A stretch of 37,244 nucleotides of DNA from Lentisphaerota bacterium (GCA_016873715.1 VGWF01000035.1:1-37244); one strand, 5' to 3'. Counted from the first letter of the stretch, positions 8,786 to 17,242 are shown. Notes: generated by a model not told the origin, from the sequence alone. A program made the numbers and translations.

Positions 8786-8800
8786 AATGTCGAATCCCGC

Positions 8801-10246
8801 CTACTTCTCCGCCGCCGCCTTCCTCTTTCCGCCCTTCCCGCCTCCCTTGCCCCCGCCTTCGCCGCCTTCCTTCCCGCCGCCGCGCGGGGCGTCGGGCGCC
8901 TCGGTCGCGGGCAGGCGGGCGGCCAGCAGCTTCTTCACGTCGGCATGCTTCGGATCGCCGGCCAGGTTGGTCCACTCGTAGGGATCGTTGCGGTGGTCGT
9001 AGAGCTCCTCGGATCCGTCCTTGTAGCGGATGTAGCGCCAGTCGCGGTCGCGCACGCCGTGGTTGCCGCGCCCGTGGGTGCAGATGCTGACGTGGCTCCA
9101 CGGGGCGGCGGGATCGACGAGCAGCGGCCGCAGCGACGGCCCCTCGACATGCTTCGGAACGGGCAGGCCGATGAGATCCACGATGGTCGGGTAGATGCCC
9201 ATGTAGTCGACGGGCGCCTCGCAGCGCGCGCCGGGCTTCGTGACGCCGGGCGCCACGATCAGGAACGGCGGACGCGTCGCCTCCTCCCACAGCGCGAACT
9301 TGCGCCAGTGTTCCTTCTCGCCCAGATGCCAGCCGTGGTCGGACCACAGCACGATGATGAGGTCCTTCGCGCGCGGGGAGCGGTCGACCGCCTCCATCAG
9401 CCGCCCGATCTGCCCGTCGACGAACGCGATCGTGGCCAGGTAGGCCTGCACCGCATGCTTCCACTGGCCGGCCTTCACGACGGCCGCATGGTCGCCATCC
9501 GGCTTCGCCATCGCGCGGCCGGCGGCGGGGACGTCGTCGAGGTCGTTGGTCTTCACCACGGGGAGCTGGATGGACTCCAGCGGGAAGCGGTCGAAGTACT
9601 TCTGCGGCGCGTACCAGGGCAGGTGGGGCTTCACGAAGCCGACGGCGAGGAAGAGCGGCTTGTCGTGCTTCTTCTGCAGTTCCTCCGAGGCCCACGTGAC
9701 GAGGCGGTGGTCGCCCATGTCATCGTCCTTCGCATCGACGGGCCCCCAGTCGAAGTGGTCGTTGTTGAGGCCGCTCACGGACTTCTCGGGCGGATGGGGA
9801 TCGGGCCCGCGGTTGAAATAGTGGTCCCAATCGGTCGTCGCCTCGTCCGGCAGTCCGCCGCCGCCGTGGTAGATCTTGCCGCCGCCGATGACCGCATAGC
9901 CTTCGCGCTGGAGGAAGCGGTTCAGCGTAAGGACATCCTTCAGCGGCTTCCCGTAGGGCTGGCCGTTCTCGTAGACGCCGGTCGTGAAGGGACGCAGACC
10001 GCTCATCAGCGCCGCGCGCGACGGATTGCACGCGGGCGCCGCGCACTGGGCGTTGGCGAACAGCGTCCCGCGCGCCGCGAGACGGTCGAGGTTCGGCGTG
10101 GACGCCTGCGGATGGCCGCCCAGGCAACCGGTCCAGTCGTTGAGGTCGTCGATGGCGATGAAGAGCACGTCGGGCTTCGCGGCGCCCCACGCCCCGGCCG
10201 TCACGAGACACGTCACCGCGATTCCTGCAAGTGCACCCCTCGTCAT
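8801..10246 (-). CDS. Secreted sulfatase (iduronate-2-sulfatase-like)
   Basis: A 481-residue type I sulfatase. Residues 1-22 are a signal peptide. The N-terminal DVLFIAIDDL supplies metal-binding Asp33 and Asp34, and C73-N-P-S-R77 is the CxPSR motif whose Cys is converted to formylglycine. HHGGGGLPDE-like and WSDHGWHLGEKEHW segments match the family's second metal and substrate regions and are typical of the iduronate-2-sulfatase-like branch. The C terminus is a low-complexity Gly/Lys tail (GGKEGGEGGGK...), unusual for a sulfatase. Ribosome site GGAGG lies 6-10 bases before the ATG. It probably desulfates polysaccharides in the periplasm; no maturase gene is in the window. Confidence 0.9.
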   Translation of the reverse strand: MTRGALAGIAVTCLVTAGAWGAAKPDVLFIAIDDLNDWTGCLGGHPQASTPNLDRLAARGTLFANAQCAAPACNPSRAALMSGLRPFTTGVYENGQPYGKPLKDVLTLNRFLQREGYAVIGGGKIYHGGGGLPDEATTDWDHYFNRGPDPHPPEKSVSGLNNDHFDWGPVDAKDDDMGDHRLVTWASEELQKKHDKPLFLAVGFVKPHLPWYAPQKYFDRFPLESIQLPVVKTNDLDDVPAAGRAMAKPDGDHAAVVKAGQWKHAVQAYLATIAFVDGQIGRLMEAVDRSPRAKDLIIVLWSDHGWHLGEKEHWRKFALWEEATRPPFLIVAPGVTKPGARCEAPVDYMGIYPTIVDLIGLPVPKHVEGPSLRPLLVDPAAPWSHVSICTHGRGNHGVRDRDWRYIRYKDGSEELYDHRNDPYEWTNLAGDPKHADVKKLLAARLPATEAPDAPRGGGKEGGEGGGKGGGKGGKRKAAAEK

Positions 10247-10316
10247 GGCATCCTCCAGATTGATCGGGACTCATCTTGCGCCGTGCGGGGCGCGAAATCC
10301 ACACGGATCGGCGCCC

Positions 10317-10345
10317 TTGCGCGGGCGCATGGCACGGTGTAGGAA
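10317..10345 (+). promoter_or_regulatory. Possible promoter of the metalloprotease-like gene
   Basis: TTGCGC at 10317-10322 and TAGGAA at 10340-10345 are 17 bp apart, and the -10 ends 6 bp before the ATG at 10352. AGGA within the same box could instead be a ribosome binding site, so this is uncertain. Confidence 0.3.
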
Positions 10346-10351
10346 GTCCGC

Positions 10352-11731
10352 ATGAACGTGCGACTTCTGGTCCTCGGGGGGCTGCTGGCGGCCGGGGCGG
10401 CGACGGCCGGACCGATCCATGCGTACGGCGGAACGAACGACCTGGCCCGGATCTCGGTGACGGTCGTCTACTTCCTCCCGCGGGACCGCCCGCCGGTGCC
10501 GGACTGGCGCGACCGGATCGGCTTCGCCATGCGCCGGGTCGCCGCGTTCCACGAGCGGGAGTTCTCGGGCCTCTCCGTTCTCGATGCCCGCATGCCGGGC
10601 GAACCGCTGGTCTCGGAGTTGACGGCGGACAAGGTGCGCGAGGGCGACGCCACCGCGATGTTCGAGCGGATGGCCGCGGAGGCGCGCCACCGTCTCGGCT
10701 GGCCGGGCGCGCGGGACGGATCGTTCCCGGTGCTGCTGCTGTTCTCCGACCAGAACCACCGCGAACTGGACGACTTCACGCGGACGCGGATCGAGGACGG
10801 CGTTCCGGTCCACGAGGGGCATGTCGGCCCCGATGGCCGTCACCATCCGGGTGCGAAATCCGGCGGTTCGCGGGCGCGCATGGATCCGCGGTCCGGCGGC
10901 GGCATCGCGCTCGTGACGGCCGACGGCTGGCGCGTTCCGTACGAGGGCTCGGACTGCGTCGCCTACCACGAGGGCCTCGGCCACACGCTGGGCCTGCCCC
11001 ATCCCGAACCGGCGGACCGGTCCGTGATGAGCACCGCGCAGTACCACATGCCGATCCACCGCTCTTGGATCAACGCCGACCAGAAGCAGGGGATGGGATG
11101 GGCGCCGGCCGCCGCCCCGCCGCCGTCGAACACGCTCTTCGGCGCCTTCCACGCGCGCCACGAGCCTGCCGAGCCGCGGACGGGCGAGCCGGTGCGCCTC
11201 GACCTTTCCTGGCCCGAGGGCGCGCGCGTCGCCCGCATCACAACCGCCACCCAGACCGCCCTGTTCGGCCCCTGGCACGAGGCGGTCCTCCGGCCGCCGG
11301 AGGGCACGCCGCCCGCGTTCGTGGCCCTCGGCGCCTTCTCGGGCGCGACGCCGGTCTCGTGGCGCATCCGCGTCGAACTCGCGGATGGGCGACGGGAGGA
11401 ACTGTGGGGCTATTTCCAGGCGGCCGATCCGGCGTCCCGGTCCTTCTGGTATGACTACCGCTTCGAGCCCGCGGGGAAGCGCATCTGGCGAGCCGCGGGG
11501 CCGGATCTCTGGACCGAACTCGACCCGACGGGGCGGCTCAAGGTCTTCCGGATCGCCGCCCGCGATTCGGACGTCGGGGGCGCGCGGGGCACCCTCGCAA
11601 CCGAACTGCCCGGACGGCACATGGAGGTCTTCATCCCCGATCGCGGCGCCCGTCCGGGTCACCTGCTCTTCCGTCTCACGGGGGAGAAGGACTGGAAGGC
11701 GCTCGGCGAGATCCACGACTTCCCGCGCTGA
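10352..11731 (+). CDS. Putative secreted metalloprotease-like protein with an HExxxH motif
   Basis: A 459-residue secreted protein of unknown function. A signal peptide occupies residues 1-19. Residues 206-217 read HEGLGHTLGLPH, which looks like the metzincin zinc site but has one extra residue between Glu207 and His211 (HExxxH instead of HExxH); the distance from His211 to His217 is canonical. A Met (SVMS) follows about 12 residues later, like a Met-turn. The upstream half has mixed alpha/beta character and the C-terminal 220 residues are beta-rich with many Trp and Pro, perhaps a carbohydrate- or protein-binding sandwich. It diverges from the sulfatase gene. Protease activity is an inference. 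Confidence 0.55.
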   Translation: MNVRLLVLGGLLAAGAATAGPIHAYGGTNDLARISVTVVYFLPRDRPPVPDWRDRIGFAMRRVAAFHEREFSGLSVLDARMPGEPLVSELTADKVREGDATAMFERMAAEARHRLGWPGARDGSFPVLLLFSDQNHRELDDFTRTRIEDGVPVHEGHVGPDGRHHPGAKSGGSRARMDPRSGGGIALVTADGWRVPYEGSDCVAYHEGLGHTLGLPHPEPADRSVMSTAQYHMPIHRSWINADQKQGMGWAPAAAPPPSNTLFGAFHARHEPAEPRTGEPVRLDLSWPEGARVARITTATQTALFGPWHEAVLRPPEGTPPAFVALGAFSGATPVSWRIRVELADGRREELWGYFQAADPASRSFWYDYRFEPAGKRIWRAAGPDLWTELDPTGRLKVFRIAARDSDVGGARGTLATELPGRHMEVFIPDRGARPGHLLFRLTGEKDWKALGEIHDFPR

Positions 11732-11808
11732 CGCGCGGGAAGCACGAAGCAGGCGCCAGGCACGGAATCCCAGCGCTCCCAACCATGCGGCTGTGTCGGG
11801 CTTCGGGA

Positions 11809-12630
11809 TCAGTGCTTCGGGCTTCCGCCGAGGAGTTCCCGCGCGTTGCCGCCCAGGATGCGACGTTCGAGGTCCTCCGGCAGCCCCAGCGCCCGCAGCC
11901 GCGCAACCTCGGCGGCCTGGTCGGCCCAGGGCGAATCGGTTCCGAAGAGGATGCGGCCCGCCGGGTGCGCCGCGAGGAGCCGCCGCGCCCGGTCGTCCGG
12001 CAGGTAGGCGAGCGAGAACGACGTGTCGAGCCAGACCGGCCGGCCGAGAAGGTGGCGCTCGACCTCGTCCCAGTCGTCCCAGCCGCCCAGGTGGGCGGCG
12101 ACGAGCTTCAACCCCGGGAAGGCGTCGATGACCCGTCGCGTGCGGACCGGGTCGGCGACGCGGGCGCGCGGGTAGGCGAAGTCGAAACCGCCATGGCAGA
12201 CCACGACAAGCCCGAGATCCTGCGCGGCCTCGTAGATGGGGGTCATGCGGGGCTCGTCGATGGCGAAGTCCTGGTAGTAGGGATGGAGCTTGATGCCGCG
12301 CAGCCCGGCCTCGGCCACGCGGCGCACCTGCCCGGCCGCATCCGGCGAGGCCGGGTGGACGGACGGCAGCATCGCGAGCCGGTCGCCGTCGTTGGCCACG
12401 GACCACTCCAGGATGCGCTCGAACTGGGCGGGCCTGGTCGCGACGGAGCACACGACGGACGTGGCGATGCCCGCACGGTCCATCGACGCCACCAGCCCGC
12501 GCAGGGTCCCGTCCGTCGCCGGAACGACCCCGCCCTCCCGCGCCAGGTCGGGGATGGCGCGCGCCGCGACCGCATCGGGGAATGCGTGCACGTGCATGTC
12601 GACGATCCAGGGGGCATCCGCGGCGTCCAT
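11809..12630 (-). CDS. Amidohydrolase family (Amidohydro_2) metal-dependent hydrolase
   Basis: A TIM-barrel hydrolase of about 273 residues. Near the start VDMHVHAFPD gives the HxH metal pair; KLHPYYQDF, VVCHGGF and VAAHLGG supply the further His ligands, and LFGTDSPW the strand-8 Asp. This is the pattern of Amidohydro_2 proteins, such as o-pyrocatechuate- or ACMSD-type decarboxylases and lactonases; the substrate is unknown. No signal peptide, so cytoplasmic. The start is uncertain: the ATG at 12630 has a TATGCT box ending 10 bases upstream, while an ATG at 12645 would have only a weak GGGGA. It is transcribed away from rpsB. Confidence 0.75.
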   Translation of the reverse strand: MDAADAPWIVDMHVHAFPDAVAARAIPDLAREGGVVPATDGTLRGLVASMDRAGIATSVVCSVATRPAQFERILEWSVANDGDRLAMLPSVHPASPDAAGQVRRVAEAGLRGIKLHPYYQDFAIDEPRMTPIYEAAQDLGLVVVCHGGFDFAYPRARVADPVRTRRVIDAFPGLKLVAAHLGGWDDWDEVERHLLGRPVWLDTSFSLAYLPDDRARRLLAAHPAGRILFGTDSPWADQAAEVARLRALGLPEDLERRILGGNARELLGGSPKH

Positions 12631-12744
12631 CGCGCCGTTGAGCATAACCAATCCGGTCCCCGGGCGACCAGCGCGACGGACCTCCGCGCCGGGTCGCCAG
12701 GGCCGACGCCCCTCATTGCGGCCGGGACCGGCCGAAAATCGTTC

Positions 12745-12773
12745 TTGTACCGACGATCGGCCCCGGGCATAAT
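12745..12773 (+). promoter_or_regulatory. Sigma-70 promoter of rpsB-tsf
   Basis: TTGTAC at 12745-12750 and CATAAT at 12768-12773 (five of six matches to TATAAT), spaced by exactly 17 bp. Transcription would start near 12780, leaving a leader of about 128 bases before rpsB. Confidence 0.6.
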
Positions 12774-12786
12774 GGCAGGTCATTAG

Positions 12787-12889
12787 TTCCGCGTCGAAGC
12801 GGCCGGACGTATCCGGCGGCGCGGAATGGAAGCGAGTCCCCCCGGATTCCTCCAGGGGGGCAAGCGGATTAGCCCGCGTAATGCGGGCT
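12787..12889 (+). promoter_or_regulatory. Structured rpsB mRNA leader (three hairpins)
   Basis: Three hairpins fill the leader. The first pairs TTCCGCG (12787-12793) with CGCGGAA (12820-12826) around an inner stem GCCGGA/TCCGGC with loop CGTA (12802-12817). The second is CCCCCC/GGGGGG (12838-12860). The third is AGCCCGC/GCGGGCT with loop GTAAT (12871-12889), ending 8 bases before the GGAGG ribosome site. Ribosomal protein S2 represses its own mRNA through a leader in other bacteria; that this leader does the same is inferred from position and structure. Confidence 0.5.
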
Positions 12890-12907
12890 CAATAGTCGGA
12901 GGAAGGC

Positions 12908-13864
12908 ATGGAAACGACGACTCCTGTCGTTCGCCGCGAGGTGGACGTCAAGGTGCTGCTGGAAGCTGGCGTCCATTTCGGTCACCAGACCCGGCGTTGG
13001 AACCCGAAGATGAAGCCCTTCATCTTCGGCGAGCGGAACGGCATCTACATCATCGACCTCGCGAAGACGCTCGTGCGCCTGAAGGAGGCGAAGGACTTCC
13101 TGCAGCGCACGGTGGCCTCCGGCCGGCAGATCCTCTTCGTGGGCACGAAGAAGCAGGCCCAGGAGCAGGTCCGCAAGGCGGCTGACATGCTGCACCAGCC
13201 CTACGTGGTCAACCGGTGGCTCGGCGGCATGCTGACGAACAACCGGACGATCCGCCAGAGCGTCGCGCGCATGCGCAAGCTCGAGACGATGGAGAAGGAC
13301 GGGACGATGGAGAAGCTCCCGAAGAAGGAGGTCGCCGCCCTTCGCCACGAACTCGTGAAGCTGCAGAAGAACCTGAGCGGCGTGGCCGACATGGACCAGC
13401 TTCCCGGCGCCGTGTTCGTCGTGGACATCTGCCGGGACGAGATCGCGGTGTTCGAGGCGACCCGCCTGAACATCCCGGTCGTGGCCCTGGTCGACACGAA
13501 CACGAATCCGGATCCGATCGCCTACCCGATCCCGGCCAACGACGATGCGATCCGCTCGATCCAGGTGATTCTCGAGGACTTGGCGTCGTCGATCCGCGAT
13601 GCGGCGGACGAGTACGCCAAGACGGCCGCCGAGGCCGCCCGCAAGCGCGCCATCGAGGAGGCCGAGGAGCGCGCGAAGCAGAAGGCCGCCGAGGACGAGC
13701 GCCGGGCGCGCGAGCGCGAGGCGAAGAAGGCCCGTCTCGAGGCGATCGCGAAGGCGAAGGCCGCCAAGGCCGCCGAGCCCGCGGAAGGCGCGGCCGAGGC
13801 CGCCCCGGCGACCGAGGCGGCCCCCGAGGCCCCTGCGGCGCCCGAGGGAACCGCCGCAGGCTGA
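12908..13864 (+). CDS. rpsB: 30S ribosomal protein S2
   Basis: A 318-residue S2, a protein of the small subunit needed for S1 docking. The family's signatures are clear: VKVLLEAGVHFGHQTRRWNPKM near the N terminus, IDLAKT, VNRWLGGMLTN and the C-terminal IPVVALVDTNTNPD. The usual length is about 240 residues; here residues beyond about 230 form a highly charged Ala/Lys/Glu-rich helix followed by an Ala/Pro/Glu tail, probably a coiled-coil and a disordered end. A GGAGGAAG ribosome site at 12898-12905 is well placed. It is followed 45 bp later by tsf, the order conserved in most bacteria. Confidence 0.97.
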   Translation: METTTPVVRREVDVKVLLEAGVHFGHQTRRWNPKMKPFIFGERNGIYIIDLAKTLVRLKEAKDFLQRTVASGRQILFVGTKKQAQEQVRKAADMLHQPYVVNRWLGGMLTNNRTIRQSVARMRKLETMEKDGTMEKLPKKEVAALRHELVKLQKNLSGVADMDQLPGAVFVVDICRDEIAVFEATRLNIPVVALVDTNTNPDPIAYPIPANDDAIRSIQVILEDLASSIRDAADEYAKTAAEAARKRAIEEAEERAKQKAAEDERRAREREAKKARLEAIAKAKAAKAAEPAEGAAEAAPATEAAPEAPAAPEGTAAG

Positions 13865-13909
13865 TGCCCGGCGGCGCGAACAGGACAACCCGGAAGGAGT
13901 TTGAGAGTC

Positions 13910-14746
13910 ATGGCAGAGATTTCAGCATCCCTGGTCAAGGAACTGCGCGACGAGACCAACGTCGGCATGATGGAGTGCAAGAAGGCGCTCCTCGACGCCG
14001 GCGGCGACAAGGCGAAGGCCGTCCAGCTCCTGCGCGAGCGCGGGCTGGCGGTCGCCACGAAGAAGGCCAGCCGCGCGGCGAACAGCGGGGTCATCGCGGC
14101 GAAGGCGTCGGCCGACGGCCGCTCGGGCGTGATGATCGAGGTCAACTGCGAGACGGACTTCGTCGCGCGCAACGACATCTTCAAGGCGTTCGTGGCGGAC
14201 CTCGTCGCGAAGGCGCAGGCGCTGGACGGGGACCTGGCGCCGGCGGTCGTGGACGTGGTGAACGCCACGATCCAGAAGATCGGCGAGAACGTGGTCGTCC
14301 GGCGCAACGTCAGGTTCGCCGCGCAGGGGCCCGGCCTCGTCGCGACCTACGTCCACCTCGGCAGCAAGCTCGGCGTCATGGTCGAGATCGGCTGCGCGAA
14401 CGACGCGGTCGCGGGGAATCCCGCGGTCCAGGAGCTCGCCCGGGACCTCACGCTGCACCTGGCCGCGTGCCGGCCGCCCTACCTGGACCGGACGGCGGTC
14501 CCGCAGGACGTGATCGCCTCCGAGCGCGCGATCTACGCGAAGCAGGTCCAGAACAAGCCGGCCGCGATCGTCGAGAAGATCGTCGACGGGAAGATCGGCA
14601 AGTTCTTCTCGACCGTGTGTTTCGTCGAGCAGCCGTTCGTCAAGGACGGCAACGTGACGGTCACGCAGCTGCTCGAGGCCAAGGCCAAGGAGGCGGGCGG
14701 GGCGTTGAACGTCCGTCGCTACGTCATCTGGCAGTTGGGCGAGTAG
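13910..14746 (+). CDS. tsf: Elongation factor Ts
   Basis: A 278-residue nucleotide-exchange factor that recycles EF-Tu-GDP. The N-terminal UBA-like part reads LRDETNVGMMECKKAL, and NCETDFVARND is the hallmark TDFV motif that contacts EF-Tu. The core domain follows with HLGSKLGVMVEIGC. The ATG at 13910 has an AAGGAG site 10 bases upstream; a TTG at 13901 would lie too near it. Same transcript as rpsB and closed by a strong terminator. Confidence 0.97.
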   Translation: MAEISASLVKELRDETNVGMMECKKALLDAGGDKAKAVQLLRERGLAVATKKASRAANSGVIAAKASADGRSGVMIEVNCETDFVARNDIFKAFVADLVAKAQALDGDLAPAVVDVVNATIQKIGENVVVRRNVRFAAQGPGLVATYVHLGSKLGVMVEIGCANDAVAGNPAVQELARDLTLHLAACRPPYLDRTAVPQDVIASERAIYAKQVQNKPAAIVEKIVDGKIGKFFSTVCFVEQPFVKDGNVTVTQLLEAKAKEAGGALNVRRYVIWQLGE

Positions 14747-14769
14747 TCCGCGGCCTGGCGGAGGGTTTC

Positions 14770-14802
14770 GGGGCCGGCCTTCGGGCCGGCCCCGTTTCTT
14801 TT
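14770..14802 (+). terminator. Intrinsic terminator of rpsB-tsf
   Basis: A perfect 10-bp stem GGGGCCGGCC/GGCCGGCCCC capped by a stable TTCG loop, then GTTTCTTTT. It starts 23 bp after the tsf stop. Confidence 0.93.
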
Positions 14803-14813
14803 CCACCGCCGGC

Positions 14814-14842
14814 TTGCGGCCCCGGCCGGACGACGCCACAAT
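14814..14842 (+). promoter_or_regulatory. Putative leaderless promoter of the NERD gene
   Basis: TTGCGG at 14814-14819 and CACAAT at 14837-14842, spacing 17 bp. The -10 ends 6 bp before the ATG at 14849, so transcription would begin at the start codon. There is no ribosome site. Confidence 0.45.
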
Positions 14843-14848
14843 CCGGGC

Positions 14849-15592
14849 ATGAGCGAACCCTCCGTCCCCGGCGTCCCGGCCCCGTCCGGCGCCTCCGTCC
14901 ACGCCAGCCCGGGCGCGAGCCCCCGCCAGCGAGGCACGCTGCGGCTGGCCGCTCCGTTTCTCGCGGGCGCCCTGGCCGCCGGCTGGCTGTTGCGCGCGGC
15001 CATCCCGAAGCCCGACCTTCCCGCGCGGCGGGCGGGATTCGGCCTCGTCCTGCTGACGACGGGCCTGGCCGTGCTGGCCTTCCACCTCCGGCGCCGGCGT
15101 CTCGACTTCCTGCGCGGCGCGCGGGGCGAGGAGGAGACGGCCCGCATCCTCGCGGGGCTTCCGGCGGGGTCGCATGTCTTCCACGGGTTGTCCGTTCCCG
15201 GCGCCGGCGTGGGCGACATCGATCACGCGCTGGTTTCGCCTCGCGGGATCTTCGTGATCGAGTCGCTCAACTGGTCCGGACGGGCCACGATCGAGGAGGG
15301 CCGGATCCTCTACGACGGGGCGCCGCCGGACCGCGATCCGATCGAGCGCGTCCGCAAGGCGGCCTGGGCCCTGAGGGAGCGGCTGCGGGGCGCAGGGGTC
15401 CAGGCCGGCGTGCAGGCGATCCTCTGCCTCCCCGCCGCGGCCCTCGCGCGCGACGTCGAGGGCGTTGCGGGCGTGGTGGTGTGCCGGCAGACCGCGCTGC
15501 CCCGCGTTCTGGGCGAGTCGACGGAAGCTCCGCTGGATCCCTCGACCCTCGCCCGCGCCGCCGACGCCCTGCGCCCGCTGACGGAGGAGTAG
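14849..15592 (+). CDS. Membrane protein with nuclease-related (NERD) domain
   Basis: A 247-residue protein. After a Pro/Ser-rich start, two hydrophobic segments (about 33-50 and 62-78) anchor it. Residues about 85-200 are a NERD domain, related to restriction-endonuclease-like folds: GEEETARIL, then VFHGLSVPGAGVGDIDHALVSPRGIFVIES. The GDIDH Asp and the ES Glu are the usual acidic active-site-type residues; whether it cuts DNA is unknown. Four bases before the next gene, which probably shares its transcript. Confidence 0.75.
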   Translation: MSEPSVPGVPAPSGASVHASPGASPRQRGTLRLAAPFLAGALAAGWLLRAAIPKPDLPARRAGFGLVLLTTGLAVLAFHLRRRRLDFLRGARGEEETARILAGLPAGSHVFHGLSVPGAGVGDIDHALVSPRGIFVIESLNWSGRATIEEGRILYDGAPPDRDPIERVRKAAWALRERLRGAGVQAGVQAILCLPAAALARDVEGVAGVVVCRQTALPRVLGESTEAPLDPSTLARAADALRPLTEE

Positions 15593-15595
15593 GCC

Positions 15596-16144
15596 ATGAA
15601 GCGAGTGCTGGTCCCGGTCGCCGAGGGGACGGAGGAGATGGAGGCCGTGATCGTGATCGATGTCCTCCGTCGCGCGGGATGCGAGGTCTTCGTCGCGGGC
15701 CTCGACGCCGGGACCATCCGGGGATCGCGCGGCGTCCGCATCGAGCCCGACGGTCCGTGGTCCGCGGCGTGGCCGGCGGACTTCGACGCGCTCGTGCTGC
15801 CCGGCGGGGCCGGGGGAACCCGCCGGTTCTGCGCCCACGGGGGCCTGCTGGATGCCGTTCGCGCGATGCACGCGGCGGGCCGGTTGGTGGCCGCGGTGTG
15901 CGCGGCGCCGCTGGCCCTGCAGGCGGCCGGCGTGCTGGCCGGCCGCCGGGCAACGTGCCATCCCGACGTGGCGGAGCGCCTGACCTCGGCCGTGCGGTGC
16001 GACGATGCCGTCGTCGTGGACGGCACCCTCGTCACCAGCCAGGGCGCGGGAACCTGCTTCGCCTTCGCCCTGGAGATCGTTGCGCGGCTCTGCGGACGGG
16101 ACGCCGCCGACCGGATCGCCGGGGACATCGTGCTGCGCGGGTGA
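15596..16144 (+). CDS. DJ-1/PfpI family protein
   Basis: A 182-residue cytoplasmic protein of the DJ-1/YajL type. EGTEEMEA near the N terminus carries the Glu (14 or 16) that hydrogen-bonds the nucleophile, and VAAVCAAP places Cys102 at the nucleophile elbow; GTLVTSQGAGT matches the family's GP-T-like C-terminal segment. Members act as glyoxalase III/deglycase-type protectors or chaperones; the assignment among them is open. A GGAGGAG ribosome site overlaps the end of the NERD gene, so the two are an operon. Confidence 0.85.
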   Translation: MKRVLVPVAEGTEEMEAVIVIDVLRRAGCEVFVAGLDAGTIRGSRGVRIEPDGPWSAAWPADFDALVLPGGAGGTRRFCAHGGLLDAVRAMHAAGRLVAAVCAAPLALQAAGVLAGRRATCHPDVAERLTSAVRCDDAVVVDGTLVTSQGAGTCFAFALEIVARLCGRDAADRIAGDIVLRG

Positions 16145-16155
16145 GCCCGCCCTTC

Positions 16156-16176
16156 GGCGGATCCGGAGTCCGGATC
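16156..16176. terminator. Short hairpin between convergent genes
   Basis: GATCCGG/CCGGATC with a 3-base AGT loop near 16160-16176 lies between the DJ-1 gene and the permease stop. It has no T-run, so it is only a weak terminator candidate. Confidence 0.25.
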
Positions 16177-17236
16177 AGGCGCCGGGACCGGCGGTTCCCC
16201 GGCACGAACACGCCGGGGCCGGCGGACCCGCTGCGTTCGGCGCCCGCTTTCGCAGCTTCGCACCGATCAGCACCGCCAGAAGCAGGACCGCCGCCGCGTG
16301 GCCCATCCACGAGGCGGGCTCGACGTGGCACGAGGGCGCGGCGGCCGGGAAGGCGGGGATCACCCAGAGGTCGACGGCCAAGCCGGCCAGCAGCGCGGAT
16401 GCCGCGAGGCAGACAAGGTAGACCGCACCCGCCCGGGGGCCCAGCATGCGGCCGAGCGCGCCGAGCGTGGCCGCATTGGTCGCGGGTCCCGTGATGAGGA
16501 ACACGAGCGCGGCCCCGGGCGAGACGCCGGCCTGCATCAGCCCGAGGGCGATCGGCACCGACGCCGTCGAGCAGACGTACATCGGGATGCCGACGGCCAT
16601 CATGAGCAGCATCCCGGGGATTCCCGCCGGCAGCTTGTCGGCCAGGTAGCTGGCCGGCACCAGCGCGCCGATCAGCCCCGCGATGCCGAGTCCGATCATC
16701 AGTTCGTTCCCGACGTCCGACGGGAGCGTCCCGAAGCCGTGGCGCAGCGCCCGCCGCCAGCCGGGAAGGGCCGGGGCCGGCGCCGTCGACGCGGCCGGGG
16801 CGGGACGTTCGCCGCCGGTTGTGAACCGGTCGACGGCCAGCCCGCAGAGGGCGCCGGAGACGAAGGCCACGACGGGGCGGATCAGGGCGAAGGCGGGGCC
16901 GAGAAGGCCGTAGGTCACGAAGAAGCTGTCGACCCCGGTCTGCGGCGTGGACATCAGGAAGGCGGCCGTGGCGCCGCGCCCGGCCCCCTCGCGGCGGATC
17001 GAAAGGGCCACCGGGATGACGCTGCAGGAGCAGAGCGGAAGCGGGACCCCGAGCAGCGCCGCCTTCAGGGCCTGCATCGCTCCGCGGCCGCCCAGGTGCC
17101 GGGCCACCCAGGTCGCGGGGAGCCAGAGGTGGAGGAGCCCGGCCACGGCGAAGCCGAACAGAAGATACGGCGCCATCTGCGCGGCGACCGACCATGCGCC
17201 GGCCGCGGCGCGGCCCATCTGTTCGAGAATCCACAC
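16175..17236 (-). CDS. SO_0444-family permease (predicted metal-ion efflux)
   Basis: A 353-residue inner-membrane protein with about eight to ten hydrophobic segments. The signature GVPLPLCSCSVIPVA with its paired Cys residues and FLMSTPQTGVDSFFVTYGLLGP are typical of SO_0444/UPF0718-type permeases, which have been proposed as Cu/Zn or arsenic exporters; substrate not proven. A Pro/Ala-rich loop near residues 130-150 separates two halves that both contain this repeat-type core. A second Cys pair (CSCRG) lies at the very C terminus. The GTG start fits the leaderless promoter at 17243-17271; an ATG lies six codons in. Confidence 0.75.
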   Translation of the reverse strand: MWILEQMGRAAAGAWSVAAQMAPYLLFGFAVAGLLHLWLPATWVARHLGGRGAMQALKAALLGVPLPLCSCSVIPVALSIRREGAGRGATAAFLMSTPQTGVDSFFVTYGLLGPAFALIRPVVAFVSGALCGLAVDRFTTGGERPAPAASTAPAPALPGWRRALRHGFGTLPSDVGNELMIGLGIAGLIGALVPASYLADKLPAGIPGMLLMMAVGIPMYVCSTASVPIALGLMQAGVSPGAALVFLITGPATNAATLGALGRMLGPRAGAVYLVCLAASALLAGLAVDLWVIPAFPAAAPSCHVEPASWMGHAAAVLLLAVLIGAKLRKRAPNAAGPPAPACSCRGTAGPGA

Positions 17237-17242
17237 GAGGGC

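Noticed and set aside
8609-10342. Open frames starting in the heptamer array (WMLVVGC-type repeats)
   Set aside because: The repeat is open in several frames on this strand, so these are by-products; the sulfatase lies on the other strand.
13216-16494. A 1092-codon open frame on the + strand across rpsB, tsf and later genes
   Set aside because: It is out of frame with four well-identified genes and is a run of Arg/Gly/Pro codons.
16800-16860. A possible third domain in the permease
   Set aside because: It is a Pro/Ala-rich loop between membrane halves, not a fold.
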